Positions 36,284 to 46,116 are shown, numbered from the stretch's first letter. The stretch is DNA of 64,000 nucleotides from Candidatus Saccharimonadota bacterium (GCA_009777795.1 WRLC01000003.1:1-64000); one strand, 5' to 3'. Program-made: numbers and translations. The notes: generated by a model from the sequence alone, not told the origin.

Positions 36284-37302
36284 GTGAGGGTGATGAGGGG
36301 TTTGAGGTTGGGGGGCGGGGCGACGGCGGTGATGATGATTTGGTGGGAGGAGAAGTTTTTCATGAGGGCGGTTTGGCGGGGGCGGTCGAGTTCGGAGAAG
36401 ACGTCGTCGAGGAGGATAAGTGGGGCGAGGTTTTTGGAGTCGGCGAGGGCGGCGGCTTCGATGAATTTTTGGGCGATGATGATGGTGCGGTTTTCGCCGC
36501 GGGAGGCGGTGCCGTCGGCGAGCTTGCCGTTGAAGGCGTAGAGGAAGTCGTCGCGGTGGGGGCCGAAAGTGGTGGCGCCGACGGCGATATCGCGGGCGAA
36601 ATTGGTTTCGAGGGCTTGGAGATAGGTTTGTTCGTCGATGACGCGGCCGGAATATTTGAGCTGGACCTCGGCTGGCGCGTCGGAGATTTGGTTGTAGACG
36701 TCGGTGAGACGTTGGTTGATTTGGCTGGCGCCGTAGGCACGGCCGACGAGGATTTCGCTGCCGTATTGGGCGAGGATGACGTCCCAAGCGTAGAGGTTTT
36801 CGCGGGTGGCGTAGCCGGATTTGAGGAGTTTGTTGCGTTGGGAGAGGGCTTTTTTGTAGCGGCTGCTGGCGCGTTGGAAGCTGGGGTTTAATTGGCTAAA
36901 AAAACGGTCGAAATAATCGCGGCGGGAGGTAGGGGAGCGGTGGATGAGGTTTAAGTCGTCGGGCTCAAAAAGAACAACTGGGTAGCGATGTTCGGTTTTT
37001 AGTCTTTTTGATTTTTCGCCATTTATTTTAAAGGTCTTCCCTGTGGAATCGATGATTACTCTTGGAGTAAGACCGTCGGTTTTTGTTAGTTCGGCGAAAG
37101 AGTTCGGTTTTGTGGTTTGGATGATTTCGCGGTCGGTCGATTTGAAGCTGGTGCCGTGGAGGAGAAGGTAGAGGGCTTCTAGAATGGAGGTTTTGCCGGT
37201 GCCGTTTTTGCCGACGATGAGGGTGGTGGTGGGGGAAAAGTCCATGGCGAAGGCGTCGTGGGAGCGGAAGTTTTTGAGGCGGATAGAACTGACGATTTGC
37301 AT
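36280..37302 (-). CDS. recF: DNA replication/repair protein RecF
   Basis: LKNFRSHDAFAMDFSPTTTLIVGKNGTGKTSILEALYLL; GPHRDDFLYAFNGKLADGTASRGENRT; PLILLDDVFSELD; next to dnaN. Confidence 0.95.
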   Translation of the reverse strand: MQIVSSIRLKNFRSHDAFAMDFSPTTTLIVGKNGTGKTSILEALYLLLHGTSFKSTDREIIQTTKPNSFAELTKTDGLTPRVIIDSTGKTFKINGEKSKRLKTEHRYPVVLFEPDDLNLIHRSPTSRRDYFDRFFSQLNPSFQRASSRYKKALSQRNKLLKSGYATRENLYAWDVILAQYGSEILVGRAYGASQINQRLTDVYNQISDAPAEVQLKYSGRVIDEQTYLQALETNFARDIAVGATTFGPHRDDFLYAFNGKLADGTASRGENRTIIIAQKFIEAAALADSKNLAPLILLDDVFSELDRPRQTALMKNFSSHQIIITAVAPPPNLKPLITLT

Positions 37303-37314
37303 GGCGGATTTTGC

Positions 37315-38406
37315 TTAGGCCTTTCGGGGCATGACGATGTAGACGAGGCTGCCGGAGTCGTTGCCGCGGACGATGAGTTTGCCGCCGCTGAAATCGAGGA
37401 TGACTTCGGGGGCGTCGAAGACGCTGAGGGCGTCGATGAGGAAGCGGATGTTGAAGGCCATGGAGATGTCTTGGCCGCTGACGACGGCGGGCATTTCGGA
37501 GGAGTTGGAGCCGAGTTCGGACTCGACGGCGGCGACTTCGAGGAGGTTTTGTTTGCTGTTGGTTTTGAGGACGGCGGTGTTGTCGACGATGCGGGCGAAA
37601 ACTTGGGCGACGCGGAGGAGGCGGAGGAGTTCGGAGCGGTCGACAACGGCGGTGTCGTCGCCAGCGTCGGTGATGAGTTGGCGGTAGTCGGGGTAGCTGC
37701 CGGAAATGAGGTTGGTGGTGATTTTGGCGTGGCTGGCGACGAGGAATTGCATTTGGCTGGCGCCGGCGCGGATGACGAGATCGCCATCTTCGGCAACGCC
37801 GAGGGCTTCATGGATGGCGGCGGTAGGAACGATGACGCGGAGGTCGTCGTTGAATTTAGGTAGGAGCTCGGTTTCGGCGAGGCGGTAGCCGTCGGTGGCG
37901 GCGGTGAAGAGTTTCTTATTAAATGAGTTGAAGCAGACGCCGGTGAGGGCGGGGCGGGAGAAGTCGTTGGAGGCGGCGCCGACAACGCGCTGGAGGTTTT
38001 GGCGGAATTCGGCGAGGGAGAGGGTGAGGGAGAGGGCGTCTTTTTCGAGCTCGGGGACTTCGGGGAAGTCTTCGGCGTCGGTGCCGTTGAAGGTGGCGGA
38101 GAAGCCTTTGCCGGAGACTTTTAGCTTGGTGTCGAGAGTTTGGAGCTCGAGCTCGGCGTTGGGGAGGTTGTTAATGAACTCGGCGAGTGGTTTAGCGGGA
38201 ACGGTGATGACGCCGGATTTTTTGACTTTGGCGTCGAGGGTTTCTTCGCTTGCTAGTTCGAGATTGTTGGCGATGATGGTGAGTTTGTTGCCGTCGGCGC
38301 GGAGGAGGACGTTGCTGAGGATGGGGAGTTGGTTGCGAGAGTTGGCGATGCGGGAGATGTTATTTAGAGTTTTTGAGAGTTTGGTTTTATTGATTAAAAA
38401 GTGCAT
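37315..38406 (-). CDS. dnaN: DNA polymerase III beta subunit (sliding clamp)
   Basis: NISRIANSRNQLPILSNVLLRA...RPALTGVCFNSFNKKLFTAATDGYRLAE; synteny. Confidence 0.96.
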   Translation of the reverse strand: MHFLINKTKLSKTLNNISRIANSRNQLPILSNVLLRADGNKLTIIANNLELASEETLDAKVKKSGVITVPAKPLAEFINNLPNAELELQTLDTKLKVSGKGFSATFNGTDAEDFPEVPELEKDALSLTLSLAEFRQNLQRVVGAASNDFSRPALTGVCFNSFNKKLFTAATDGYRLAETELLPKFNDDLRVIVPTAAIHEALGVAEDGDLVIRAGASQMQFLVASHAKITTNLISGSYPDYRQLITDAGDDTAVVDRSELLRLLRVAQVFARIVDNTAVLKTNSKQNLLEVAAVESELGSNSSEMPAVVSGQDISMAFNIRFLIDALSVFDAPEVILDFSGGKLIVRGNDSGSLVYIVMPRKA

Positions 38407-38455
38407 GTTGCTCCTCCTTTTATTAAAAGATTATTATTCTTATTAGGGTTGTGGT

Positions 38456-38625
38456 TCTTGTGGGAAAGTGGGGTTTTTACGGGGTTGAGTTGGGATTGAC
38501 GGTTGTGGGTAAGTGGGGGGAAGGTGGTGGGGTGGTTGTGGGATTTTTTAGTGTTTGAGTTTGTGATTTTTGTGGTTGTGGGTAAGTGGGGAAGGAAGGG
38601 GGGAGTTGTGAGGGGGTTTTCCACA
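38456..38625. other. dnaA-dnaN intergenic DnaA-box-like repeat cluster (origin-type)
   Basis: GGTTGTGGGTAAGTGGGG twice (38501, 38574), CTTGTGGGAAAGTGGGG variant at 38456, TTTTCCACA at 38617. Confidence 0.55.
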
Positions 38626-38644
38626 TTTTTGGGCCGGCTATTGG

Positions 38645-39991
38645 TTAGCATGCGGCCTCCTGAATGTGGATGACTTGGTCGCGGAGGAGACCGTCGGTGG
38701 CGATGAGCTTATTGATTTTTTGGACGCCGTTCATGGCGGTGGTGTGGTCTTTGCGGCCGAGGGCGCGGGCGATTTGGGGGTAGGAGAGGGCGAGCTCGGT
38801 TTTCATGAGGTACATGGCGATTTGGCGGGGGGTGAGAATGTGTTTTTCGCGACTGTCGCTGGAGAGCTCGGTGACGGTGAGGTGGAAGTAGGAGGCGGTG
38901 GCTTTGATGATGTTTTCGGGGCTGGTGCGGGGGCGGAGTTTTTTGGTGTCTTGGAGTTCGGCTTCGAGGCGGGCGAGGGAGAAGCGGGGGCCGAGGCTCA
39001 TTTGGAGGAGGCCGGCGTAGTTGAGAGCGCCCTCGAGCTCGCGGATGTTGGAGGTGTATTTTTTGGCGATGAATTCGATGATGTCGGAGCTGAAGTGGAG
39101 TTTGCTAAGCTCGGCTTTGGTGTTGAGGATGGCACAGCGGGTTTCAAAGTCGGGCGGTTGGACGGCGATAATCATGCCTTGTTCGCAGCGGGAGGTGAGG
39201 CGATCGGCGAGGTCGGCGATGCGGGATGGCGGTCGGTCGGAGCTGATGATGATTTGCTTGTTGTTTTGCTGGAGGTCGTTAAAGGTGTGGAAGAATTCTT
39301 TTTGGCTTTCTTTTTTGCCTTCGAGAAATTGCATGTCGTCGATGATGAGGACGTCGTTTTCGCGGTATTTTTCGGTGAAGCCGGAGAGTTTTTTCTGGAC
39401 GCTGGCGACGAAATCTTTATAGAAGGTGTCGATGGATATATATAATATACGGAAGTCGGGGTGTTTGGCTTGGATTTCGTTGCCGACGGCTTGGATGAGG
39501 TGGGTTTTGCCGAGGCCGACGCCGCCGTGGATGTAGAGGGGGTTGTAGCGGGTGCCGGGCTCTTCGGCGACGCCGCGACAGGCGGCGAAGACAAGGTTGT
39601 TGTTGTCGCCGACGACGAAGTTATCGAAGACGTATTTGGGGTTGAGGTTGGTGGAGTGGTGCTTGATGGTGGTGGGTTTGGTGGGGAGGGAGGTGGTGAG
39701 GTCAATGGTGGTGTCTTTGCGGCGTTTGGCGATTTTTTCGGCGTCGCTGGCGCCGGCGACGATGTACTCGATGAGCTCGGGGGCGAAGTTGGCGGCTTTG
39801 AGGGCGTCGCGGACGGGGGCGGCGTATTTGCCTTCGAGTTGGCGGATGATGAATTTGTTGGGGGAGCTGAGGATGAGGCGGCCGTTTTCAGCGCTGATGA
39901 ACTCGAGCTTGCTGAAAAAGGTTTTGAAAGTCAGCGCGTCAGTGCTGGTTTCTAGGGCGCCTTTGGCGGCGTGCCATTTCTGTTCCTCCAT
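38645..39991 (-). CDS. dnaA: Chromosomal replication initiator DnaA
   Basis: NPLYIHGGVGLGKTHLIQAVGNEI, VLIIDDMQFLEGK, domain IV SYPQIARALGRKDHTTAMNGVQKI; start at MEEQKWHAAK. Confidence 0.97.
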   Translation of the reverse strand: MEEQKWHAAKGALETSTDALTFKTFFSKLEFISAENGRLILSSPNKFIIRQLEGKYAAPVRDALKAANFAPELIEYIVAGASDAEKIAKRRKDTTIDLTTSLPTKPTTIKHHSTNLNPKYVFDNFVVGDNNNLVFAACRGVAEEPGTRYNPLYIHGGVGLGKTHLIQAVGNEIQAKHPDFRILYISIDTFYKDFVASVQKKLSGFTEKYRENDVLIIDDMQFLEGKKESQKEFFHTFNDLQQNNKQIIISSDRPPSRIADLADRLTSRCEQGMIIAVQPPDFETRCAILNTKAELSKLHFSSDIIEFIAKKYTSNIRELEGALNYAGLLQMSLGPRFSLARLEAELQDTKKLRPRTSPENIIKATASYFHLTVTELSSDSREKHILTPRQIAMYLMKTELALSYPQIARALGRKDHTTAMNGVQKINKLIATDGLLRDQVIHIQEAAC

Positions 39992-40022
39992 GTTAGTTAT
40001 ATTATAGTGGGAGAGGGGGGAG

Positions 40023-40163
40023 TTGTCCACAGGGTTTTGGTAATTTGTGGAATTAATTTTATGTTTTGTGGGTCTTGAATGTGAATAACAGAGTGGGAGT
40101 TTTCCACAGGATGGAGGGGCCCCGATAAGGGCTTGTGGATAAATACTTGATTTTTGTGGAAAA
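40023..40163. other. dnaA-rpmH intergenic DnaA-box cluster (candidate oriC)
   Basis: TTGTCCACA 40023-40031, TTTTCCACA 40100-40108, TGTGGATAA (perfect TTATCCACA) 40134-40142, TGTGGAAAA 40155-40163. Confidence 0.75.
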
Positions 40164-40211
40164 GTTTGTTATGATATACAATGAAAATAGCTTAAAGGAA
40201 AGAAGTATAGT

Positions 40212-40349
40212 ATGCCAAAGCGAACATATCAACCACACAAAAGGCAGCGGCAAACGACGCATGGGTTTTTGGTGCGGATGGCGACGCCGAATGGGCGGAA
40301 GGTGTTAGCGCGCCGCCGGGCAAAGGGTCGCCAGAAACTAGCAGTTTAG
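40212..40349 (+). CDS. rpmH: 50S ribosomal protein L34
   Basis: [45 protein letters not shown] (45 aa; missed by the ORF track size filter). Confidence 0.97.
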   Translation: MPKRTYQPHKRQRQTTHGFLVRMATPNGRKVLARRRAKGRQKLAV

Positions 40350-40356
40350 GGGTGCG

Positions 40357-40710
40357 GTGTTAAGTGCGAAGTATCGGTTCCATTCCCGCGGGGGGGTGAG
40401 GGCGGTGCTTCGGGCTGGGAAAACGGAGCGCGGCAAGGAGATTTCGTTGGTTTGGGCGAAGAATCGGCGGGGTGGGACGCGGTTTGGTGTGGTGGTGAGT
40501 AAGAAGGTGATGAAGTCGGCAGTGGGGCGCAATAGAGTGCGGCGGCGAGTTTATGAGATAATCGGGGCTTGGTTGAAGGAGCAGATTGAGGCTAACGGCC
40601 TGCCACCGAGCCGGGATGGGATGGTAATATTATATAGTGCGAGTTTTCGCGAGATGGAAATGGCAGAATTCCGGGAGCGGCTGGTTAGCTTGCTCAATAA
40701 GACCTTGTAA
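40357..40710 (+). CDS. rnpA: Ribonuclease P protein component
   Basis: FGVVVSKKVMKSAVGRNRVRRRVYEIIG; synteny; GTG start. Confidence 0.95.
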   Translation: MLSAKYRFHSRGGVRAVLRAGKTERGKEISLVWAKNRRGGTRFGVVVSKKVMKSAVGRNRVRRRVYEIIGAWLKEQIEANGLPPSRDGMVILYSASFREMEMAEFRERLVSLLNKTL

Positions 40711-40739
40711 AAGTTGGCGTCGCGTGTTATAGTCATGAC

Positions 40740-41690
40740 ATGAGTATTTGGGATTTGATAGTTGTCCAACCGATTTTTAACTTGTTGTTAGCGGCGTATC
40801 AGCTGGTCGGTGATTTTGGTGTGGCGTTGATTATATTTACGTTGCTGGTGAAGCTGGCGATGTGGCCGCTGATGAAGCGACAGTTGAGCCAGACACGTTT
40901 GATGCGAAAGATCCAACCAGAGTTGGCGGAAATTAAGAAGCGCTGCAAGGGCAACAAGCAGATGGAGAGCCTGCAGATGATGGAGCTTTACAAGCGACAT
41001 AATGTGAAGCCGTTTGCTTCGATCTTGACGCTGGTGATTCAGATTCCGATTTTTATTGCGATTTATGGCGTGGTGCGGAATGCTTTGTCGAGCCCGGAGG
41101 CGGTGGAAAAGTTTGCCTATGGCTTTATGCAGGGCTGGTCGCGGATCAGTGAACTGATTACGAATTTTGACGCGTTTACGCCGCGGTTGTTCGGCGCGGT
41201 TGATTTGCGAGCAACGCCGTTGCCGCTGGCGTCGGTGAGTGCGGGAATCTTGTTGGGGCTGGTGTTGCTGTCGGGTGTGTTGCAATATGTGATGACCAAG
41301 CAGCAGATGCCGAAGCGAGATGGTAAGCGGACGTTGAAGGCGATTATGAAGGAAGCGGCGGATGGCAAGGAAGCCGACCAGAGTGAAGTCAACGCGATTG
41401 TACAGGGGCGGATGGCGTTTATGATGCCGTTGATGATGATATTTATTATGATCCAGTTGCCGGGCGCAATTATTTTATATTTCTTCACCTCTAACTTGCT
41501 GTCGGTAATCCAGCAAAAGATTGTGCTAAGTAAAGACTTGGATACGATGGAGGGCTTGGCAGAAAAGAAGGTTTTGAAGGAACTGCGAGACATACAGGAG
41601 GGTGAGGTGGTGAAGAAGCAGGGGGAGAAGACGGTGACGCGAGTGAAGATTGCTGACAGTAAGAAGGGCAGCAAGAAAGGGAAGAAATGA
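40740..41690 (+). CDS. yidC: Membrane protein insertase YidC/Oxa1
   Basis: GVALIIFTLLVKLAMWPLMKRQLSQTRLMRKIQPELAEIKKR; synteny. Confidence 0.96.
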   Translation: MSIWDLIVVQPIFNLLLAAYQLVGDFGVALIIFTLLVKLAMWPLMKRQLSQTRLMRKIQPELAEIKKRCKGNKQMESLQMMELYKRHNVKPFASILTLVIQIPIFIAIYGVVRNALSSPEAVEKFAYGFMQGWSRISELITNFDAFTPRLFGAVDLRATPLPLASVSAGILLGLVLLSGVLQYVMTKQQMPKRDGKRTLKAIMKEAADGKEADQSEVNAIVQGRMAFMMPLMMIFIMIQLPGAIILYFFTSNLLSVIQQKIVLSKDLDTMEGLAEKKVLKELRDIQEGEVVKKQGEKTVTRVKIADSKKGSKKGKK

Positions 41691-42142
41691 ATAGGGAAGA
41701 GTCGATTCGTTTTGCGACGAAGTTCTTAGAGGACACAATTTCGTTTTTTGGAGTGAATGTAGCGGTGCGCTCGACGACAGAAGACGATGTAATCCATTTG
41801 GCGGTGCCATCGTCGACATTGAACGCGGTGCTGATTGGGCGGAATGCGGAGACTTTGCGAGGGCTGCAGAATTTGGTTGCGGCGGCGTTAGCGCAAAAGG
41901 AGGCGGCTTTGACGCGGGTGAACATCGATGTGGCTGGCTATAAGGAGCAGCGGGCGGCGCATATTGAGAGCCGGGCGCGCGACTGGGTGGAGCGGGTGCG
42001 ACGAGAGGGGCGACTTGAGCTGGACCTGAATGCGGCGGATCGCCGGGTGGTGCATAAGTATGTCGAGGACATTTCGGATGTTGAGGGGCACTCTGAGGGC
42101 GAGGGGCGAGAGCGCAAGTTGATTTTAGAACTGAAGAAATAG
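41687..42142 (+). CDS. khpB: KH/R3H RNA-binding protein (Jag/KhpB/EloR)
   Basis: LIGRNAETLRGLQNLV KH-like; R3H ...ADRRVVHKYVEDISDVEGHSEGEGRERKLIL. Confidence 0.92.
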   Translation: MNREESIRFATKFLEDTISFFGVNVAVRSTTEDDVIHLAVPSSTLNAVLIGRNAETLRGLQNLVAAALAQKEAALTRVNIDVAGYKEQRAAHIESRARDWVERVRREGRLELDLNAADRRVVHKYVEDISDVEGHSEGEGRERKLILELKK

Positions 42143-42157
42143 TGGTATACTGATGGC

Positions 42158-42475
42158 ATGAAGCCGACGAAGAAGCAGCAGCAGATTTTGGATTATATTG
42201 AGCAGTTCCGGGCGGAGCAAGGGGTGGCGCCAACTTATAGGGAGATTATGTTTGGCTTGGGGTATTCGTCAGTGGCGACAGTGGCGGAGCATATCCAGAA
42301 CTTGACGGCAAAGGGGTTGCTTCTGAAAGAGGACTTTGCGGCGCGTTCGGTGGCAGTACCGCGGGAAAGTGTGCTGGAAGTGGATTTTTTGCAGGAGATC
42401 TCGGTGCGCCGGGCGCGTGGCGAGGATAAAGAGGCGGAGACATTGCAAAAAGCTTGGCAGATTTTGACCGATTAG
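42158..42475 (+). CDS. LexA-type winged-helix DNA-binding protein lacking the S24 peptidase domain
   Basis: MKPTKKQQQILDYIEQFRAEQGVAPTYREIMFGLGYSSVATVAEHIQNLTAKGLL. Confidence 0.85.
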   Translation: MKPTKKQQQILDYIEQFRAEQGVAPTYREIMFGLGYSSVATVAEHIQNLTAKGLLLKEDFAARSVAVPRESVLEVDFLQEISVRRARGEDKEAETLQKAWQILTD

Positions 42476-42531
42476 AGGGCTTAATTGCCGCTTGACTTGC
42501 AGAAAAGAGATAAACTTGGTATAATAGGTGA

Positions 42532-43647
42532 ATGAAGAAGCGTGTAAAGGATATGACGGCAAAGGAGCTGGACAAAGCGCTGGACGAGCCGGAGTTGGTG
42601 AACCTTTCGCCGAAAGGCGCTAAGGCGAAGAAACAACGCAAGAAGCGAATAGCATTATGGGTTTCGCTGGGTTTTGTTTTCCTGCTGTTGGCTGGCATTG
42701 GGGCTTTGATTTTTGTGGTTTCGAATGATTTAGGGAAGTCGTTTAGTGGCGGTATTTTCGGGTTGTTGCAGAAAGAAAAGCTGAAGACTGATGAACATGG
42801 GCGGACGAACGTGTTGATTTTTGGGGCGGATGACATAGGTTTGACGGACTCGATTATGGTTGCGTCGGTTGACCAAGAGACGGGCGATCGGCTGACTTTT
42901 TCGGTGCCACGTGATTTGTATGTTAAGCATGGTTGTGGCAAGGGTAAGATTAATGAAGTGTACTCCTGTGAAGTGCGACGAGGTAAGACAGAGGCTGAGG
43001 CGGCACAGGCACTGGCGAGTAAAATCACTGAGATAACGGGGGTTGAGGTGCAGTACGTAGTGAGCTTGGACTTTACTGTGTTGAAAGAGCTGGTGGACCG
43101 CGTGGGGGGAATTGAGGTGGTGATTCCGCATAATATGGCGGAGGAGAATGGAAGTTGTAATTTCCGGTACAAAGAGGGACAGGTGGTGAAGATGAATGGT
43201 GAGCAGGCGCTTTGTTTCTCGCGGGCGCGAAATAGTAATGGCGGTTATGGCATACCGAATGACTTCGAGCGAGGGAGGAACCAGCAGCGTGTAATCAGGT
43301 CCCTACAAACGGCGGCGCTAAATGATGGGAAGCTATTGACACCGACGGCGGCGCTTAGCACGATTGATTCAATGGGCAAGCACTTGAGGACAAGCCTACA
43401 TACGAATGAGTTAAGGTCGGCATTGGACTTGCTGAAAGGCTCGGGGGACGGGAACGATCGGGGCGAGTACACGTTTATGGACAAGGAGAGAGGGGTTTAT
43501 CTGTTGCGCGACGAATGTACGGTTTCGACGACTGAGGCGCCTTGTGGGGCGAACGGCGGGCAAATGATTTTGGTGCCAGCGGGGACGACCGACTGGTACA
43601 ATTACGCGAAGATTCATGAGCATTTTGCCGAGGTAATGGCGGGCTAG
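42532..43647 (+). CDS. LytR-CpsA-Psr family cell-wall ligase
   Basis: NVLIFGADD...LTDSIMVASVDQETGDRLTFSVPRDLYV...RARNSNGGYGIPNDFERGRNQQRVI. Confidence 0.93.
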   Translation: MKKRVKDMTAKELDKALDEPELVNLSPKGAKAKKQRKKRIALWVSLGFVFLLLAGIGALIFVVSNDLGKSFSGGIFGLLQKEKLKTDEHGRTNVLIFGADDIGLTDSIMVASVDQETGDRLTFSVPRDLYVKHGCGKGKINEVYSCEVRRGKTEAEAAQALASKITEITGVEVQYVVSLDFTVLKELVDRVGGIEVVIPHNMAEENGSCNFRYKEGQVVKMNGEQALCFSRARNSNGGYGIPNDFERGRNQQRVIRSLQTAALNDGKLLTPTAALSTIDSMGKHLRTSLHTNELRSALDLLKGSGDGNDRGEYTFMDKERGVYLLRDECTVSTTEAPCGANGGQMILVPAGTTDWYNYAKIHEHFAEVMAG

Positions 43648-43714
43648 GGCTTGATTTTCCTTTCGTAAGGCTATATATTATAGATAATAAATTGGGCAAA
43701 AGGAGGATAGTTAG

Positions 43715-44383
43715 ATGCAAAATGGACAGAAGGGGCTAGTAAAGAGCTTGGCCGCGTCGTTAGTGGGCGGTAGCTTTTTTGCAGGGTTAAGTATCGCGGT
43801 AAGTATTGCGATGTTGGCAAAGGTAATGCCGACTTTGGTTTCACCGTTTGGGCTACTGATAAGCGGGTCGGGAGATGCGTATTGGCAGATGTTGATCTGG
43901 ATTTCGTTTGCGATTGCGGCGATTGGTCTCGCGATTGTGCCTTTCGTATTAGTGAAGAAAGTGACCGATGGCGAGATGGTGAAGCACGAGTTCGCTAAGG
44001 GTGCGAAGATACTCTGGGTAATCGTTGCTTTGAACATGTTCTTGGCGGTAGCGACAATCTTTATCTCGCTATTTTCGATGGGGATTGAGGGTATGAGCGA
44101 GAAGGCGGCTGGGGCGCTGCAGAAGCAGTACTGGTTGGGGACGTTTGTGCCGGTATTGGTAGCAGCTTTGGTGAACGGAGTTGGCGCGTTCTTCCTAGGG
44201 GCGATTGCAAGCGGTAAGATGAAGCTGATGAACACCTTCAAGGTTGCTAGCATCTGTGTGGCTGGCGTGGCAGTGGCGTTGATGGTAGTAGCTAGTTTGG
44301 TGACGCTACATCCTAAGCAGAGTAGTGGAAGTGGGAGTAGCGACTATAACTTGGATATGATTTTAAGAGGAATGGGGTACTAA
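43715..44383 (+). CDS. Polytopic membrane protein of unknown function
   Basis: Four hydrophobic segments; upstream TTGATT-17-TATATT and SD AAAGGAGG. Confidence 0.7.
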   Translation: MQNGQKGLVKSLAASLVGGSFFAGLSIAVSIAMLAKVMPTLVSPFGLLISGSGDAYWQMLIWISFAIAAIGLAIVPFVLVKKVTDGEMVKHEFAKGAKILWVIVALNMFLAVATIFISLFSMGIEGMSEKAAGALQKQYWLGTFVPVLVAALVNGVGAFFLGAIASGKMKLMNTFKVASICVAGVAVALMVVASLVTLHPKQSSGSGSSDYNLDMILRGMGY

Positions 44384-46078
44384 ATGGCAGAGAGTGTTTT
44401 TGGTGGGAGCGAGGCGAAGCCGGAGGCTGGGGGTGTTTTTGCTGACAATAGCCAGCCAGCGGCGGTGAGTGGGGATGTGTTTTCGGCTGCAGCGCCTGTT
44501 GTGCCACAGGAGAAGAAGCCGTTGCCGTGGAAGAAGATCATGAAGATTGGCATACCGGTGTTGGCGGTTTTGTTGTTGGGCGGCGGAGTGTTGGCTTTCT
44601 TCTTGGTGCAGAACAGCGACGACAAAATCATTGGCGATGCTTTGGCGAACCTTTTGAAGGATAACGAGGTGAAAGTTGACGGCGAGGTATCGATAACGAA
44701 CCTAAACAGCGCCGGCGATAAGATTAACGTGAAGTTTGGTGTTGAGTCGCGGTCTGACATAGAGGGCCGAAACGGCGAGGCGAGCGTTGACTTGCGAGTG
44801 CGTCCGACTATATCGGGCATAGAAGGGTTGGATGGTTCGCAAGAGTTTAGCGGCAAGTTGCAGGCGGCCTATGTGGACGAGAGCTTTTTTGTGAGGATGG
44901 ACTATCTGCAGGTGGCACAGCAAGTTATAGATATGGTAGCGCCCGAGATGGGCACCGAATGGCCAGAGGAAGCGACACGTTATAATGACCGATGGCTGAT
45001 GGTTTCGAACCAGACATTGACGGACTTGATTGGCAGTAGCAATGATGACCTGCAAGAGTGCTTGCAGAACGAGGCACAGGCATTGCGCGGTAATAAAAAG
45101 GCGGCTCGAGAGCTGTACAGGATTATGACGACGATTGTGAAGTTTGAGCGCGAGAGCAAGAGCGGTGGCACGGCGGTTTATAGCGTGGCGCCATCGACCG
45201 TACTTTCTGACTACTATGACTTTATGCGGCAAGTTTATGATAGCGGCGTGGTGCGGGGTTTTGTAGGCTGTATGGACGATTTCCAAGTTGGTGCGTCGGA
45301 AGACTTTTATGAGATGTTAAGCCGGGCGATAGAGCAGTATGAAGAGATGACGGCTGACGAGCGCGAGCGGAATGAAAGAAGCTTGAAGGAAACTATGAAG
45401 AGCTTGCCGAAGGTGACGGTGGAGATTAGTACTCGGGCGCGCCGCTTTACAGGGCTAACGGTCAAGGGATCGATGAATGAGATGCGGTTTGAAATTGGGC
45501 TGAAGCTTGAGAGTAAACACGATAAGAGCGTGTCGATCGTGGCGCCGGAAGGATATTTGGAGCTGACGGTAAATGATCTGAATGGATTTGGCGACTTGGA
45601 TATTAACAGTATCCTGAACGCCGGGCAGACGGCAACGCAGCGTAATGCAACTGACAGAGTGATAGCCCAGCTGAATCAGTATATGGCGGACAACCAAGGC
45701 CGACTGCCGACATTAGAGTTGGGGTATGGCGGGGAAGTCATGGAAGACGATACGTTTTTTGAAGAATACCTAGCAAGTGGTTGGGACCCGGTTTTTACTC
45801 TAAGAGTATTAAACGATGACGGGAGCAAAGAGTTTCCGGGCTCGTATGGTGCGATGACAAATAGCGGGCCGTTTTTCCTTCAGAACTACTCGGGTGGTGG
45901 CTATAGCAGCATACGCTACTCGCGATATGGTGATATGAACGGGGATTTGTGGCTAGTTTATGGCGCGCGCTGTAGCGATGAGGTGGCAAGTACAGTGGAC
46001 CGTGTGTCGGGTGGCAGTAGTGTGGCGATAACTACTTACTTGGGCGACGGGCAATACTACTGCGCAGATAACAGCTGA
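44384..46078 (+). CDS. Single-TM extracytoplasmic protein of unknown function (564 aa)
   Basis: Cytoplasmic linker, IPVLAVLLLGGGVLAFFLV TM, large exterior domain. Confidence 0.75.
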   Translation: MAESVFGGSEAKPEAGGVFADNSQPAAVSGDVFSAAAPVVPQEKKPLPWKKIMKIGIPVLAVLLLGGGVLAFFLVQNSDDKIIGDALANLLKDNEVKVDGEVSITNLNSAGDKINVKFGVESRSDIEGRNGEASVDLRVRPTISGIEGLDGSQEFSGKLQAAYVDESFFVRMDYLQVAQQVIDMVAPEMGTEWPEEATRYNDRWLMVSNQTLTDLIGSSNDDLQECLQNEAQALRGNKKAARELYRIMTTIVKFERESKSGGTAVYSVAPSTVLSDYYDFMRQVYDSGVVRGFVGCMDDFQVGASEDFYEMLSRAIEQYEEMTADERERNERSLKETMKSLPKVTVEISTRARRFTGLTVKGSMNEMRFEIGLKLESKHDKSVSIVAPEGYLELTVNDLNGFGDLDINSILNAGQTATQRNATDRVIAQLNQYMADNQGRLPTLELGYGGEVMEDDTFFEEYLASGWDPVFTLRVLNDDGSKEFPGSYGAMTNSGPFFLQNYSGGGYSSIRYSRYGDMNGDLWLVYGARCSDEVASTVDRVSGGSSVAITTYLGDGQYYCADNS

Positions 46079-46116
46079 TAGTTGCTTTTTATACGAGCTT
46101 GTGGTATGATATAAGA

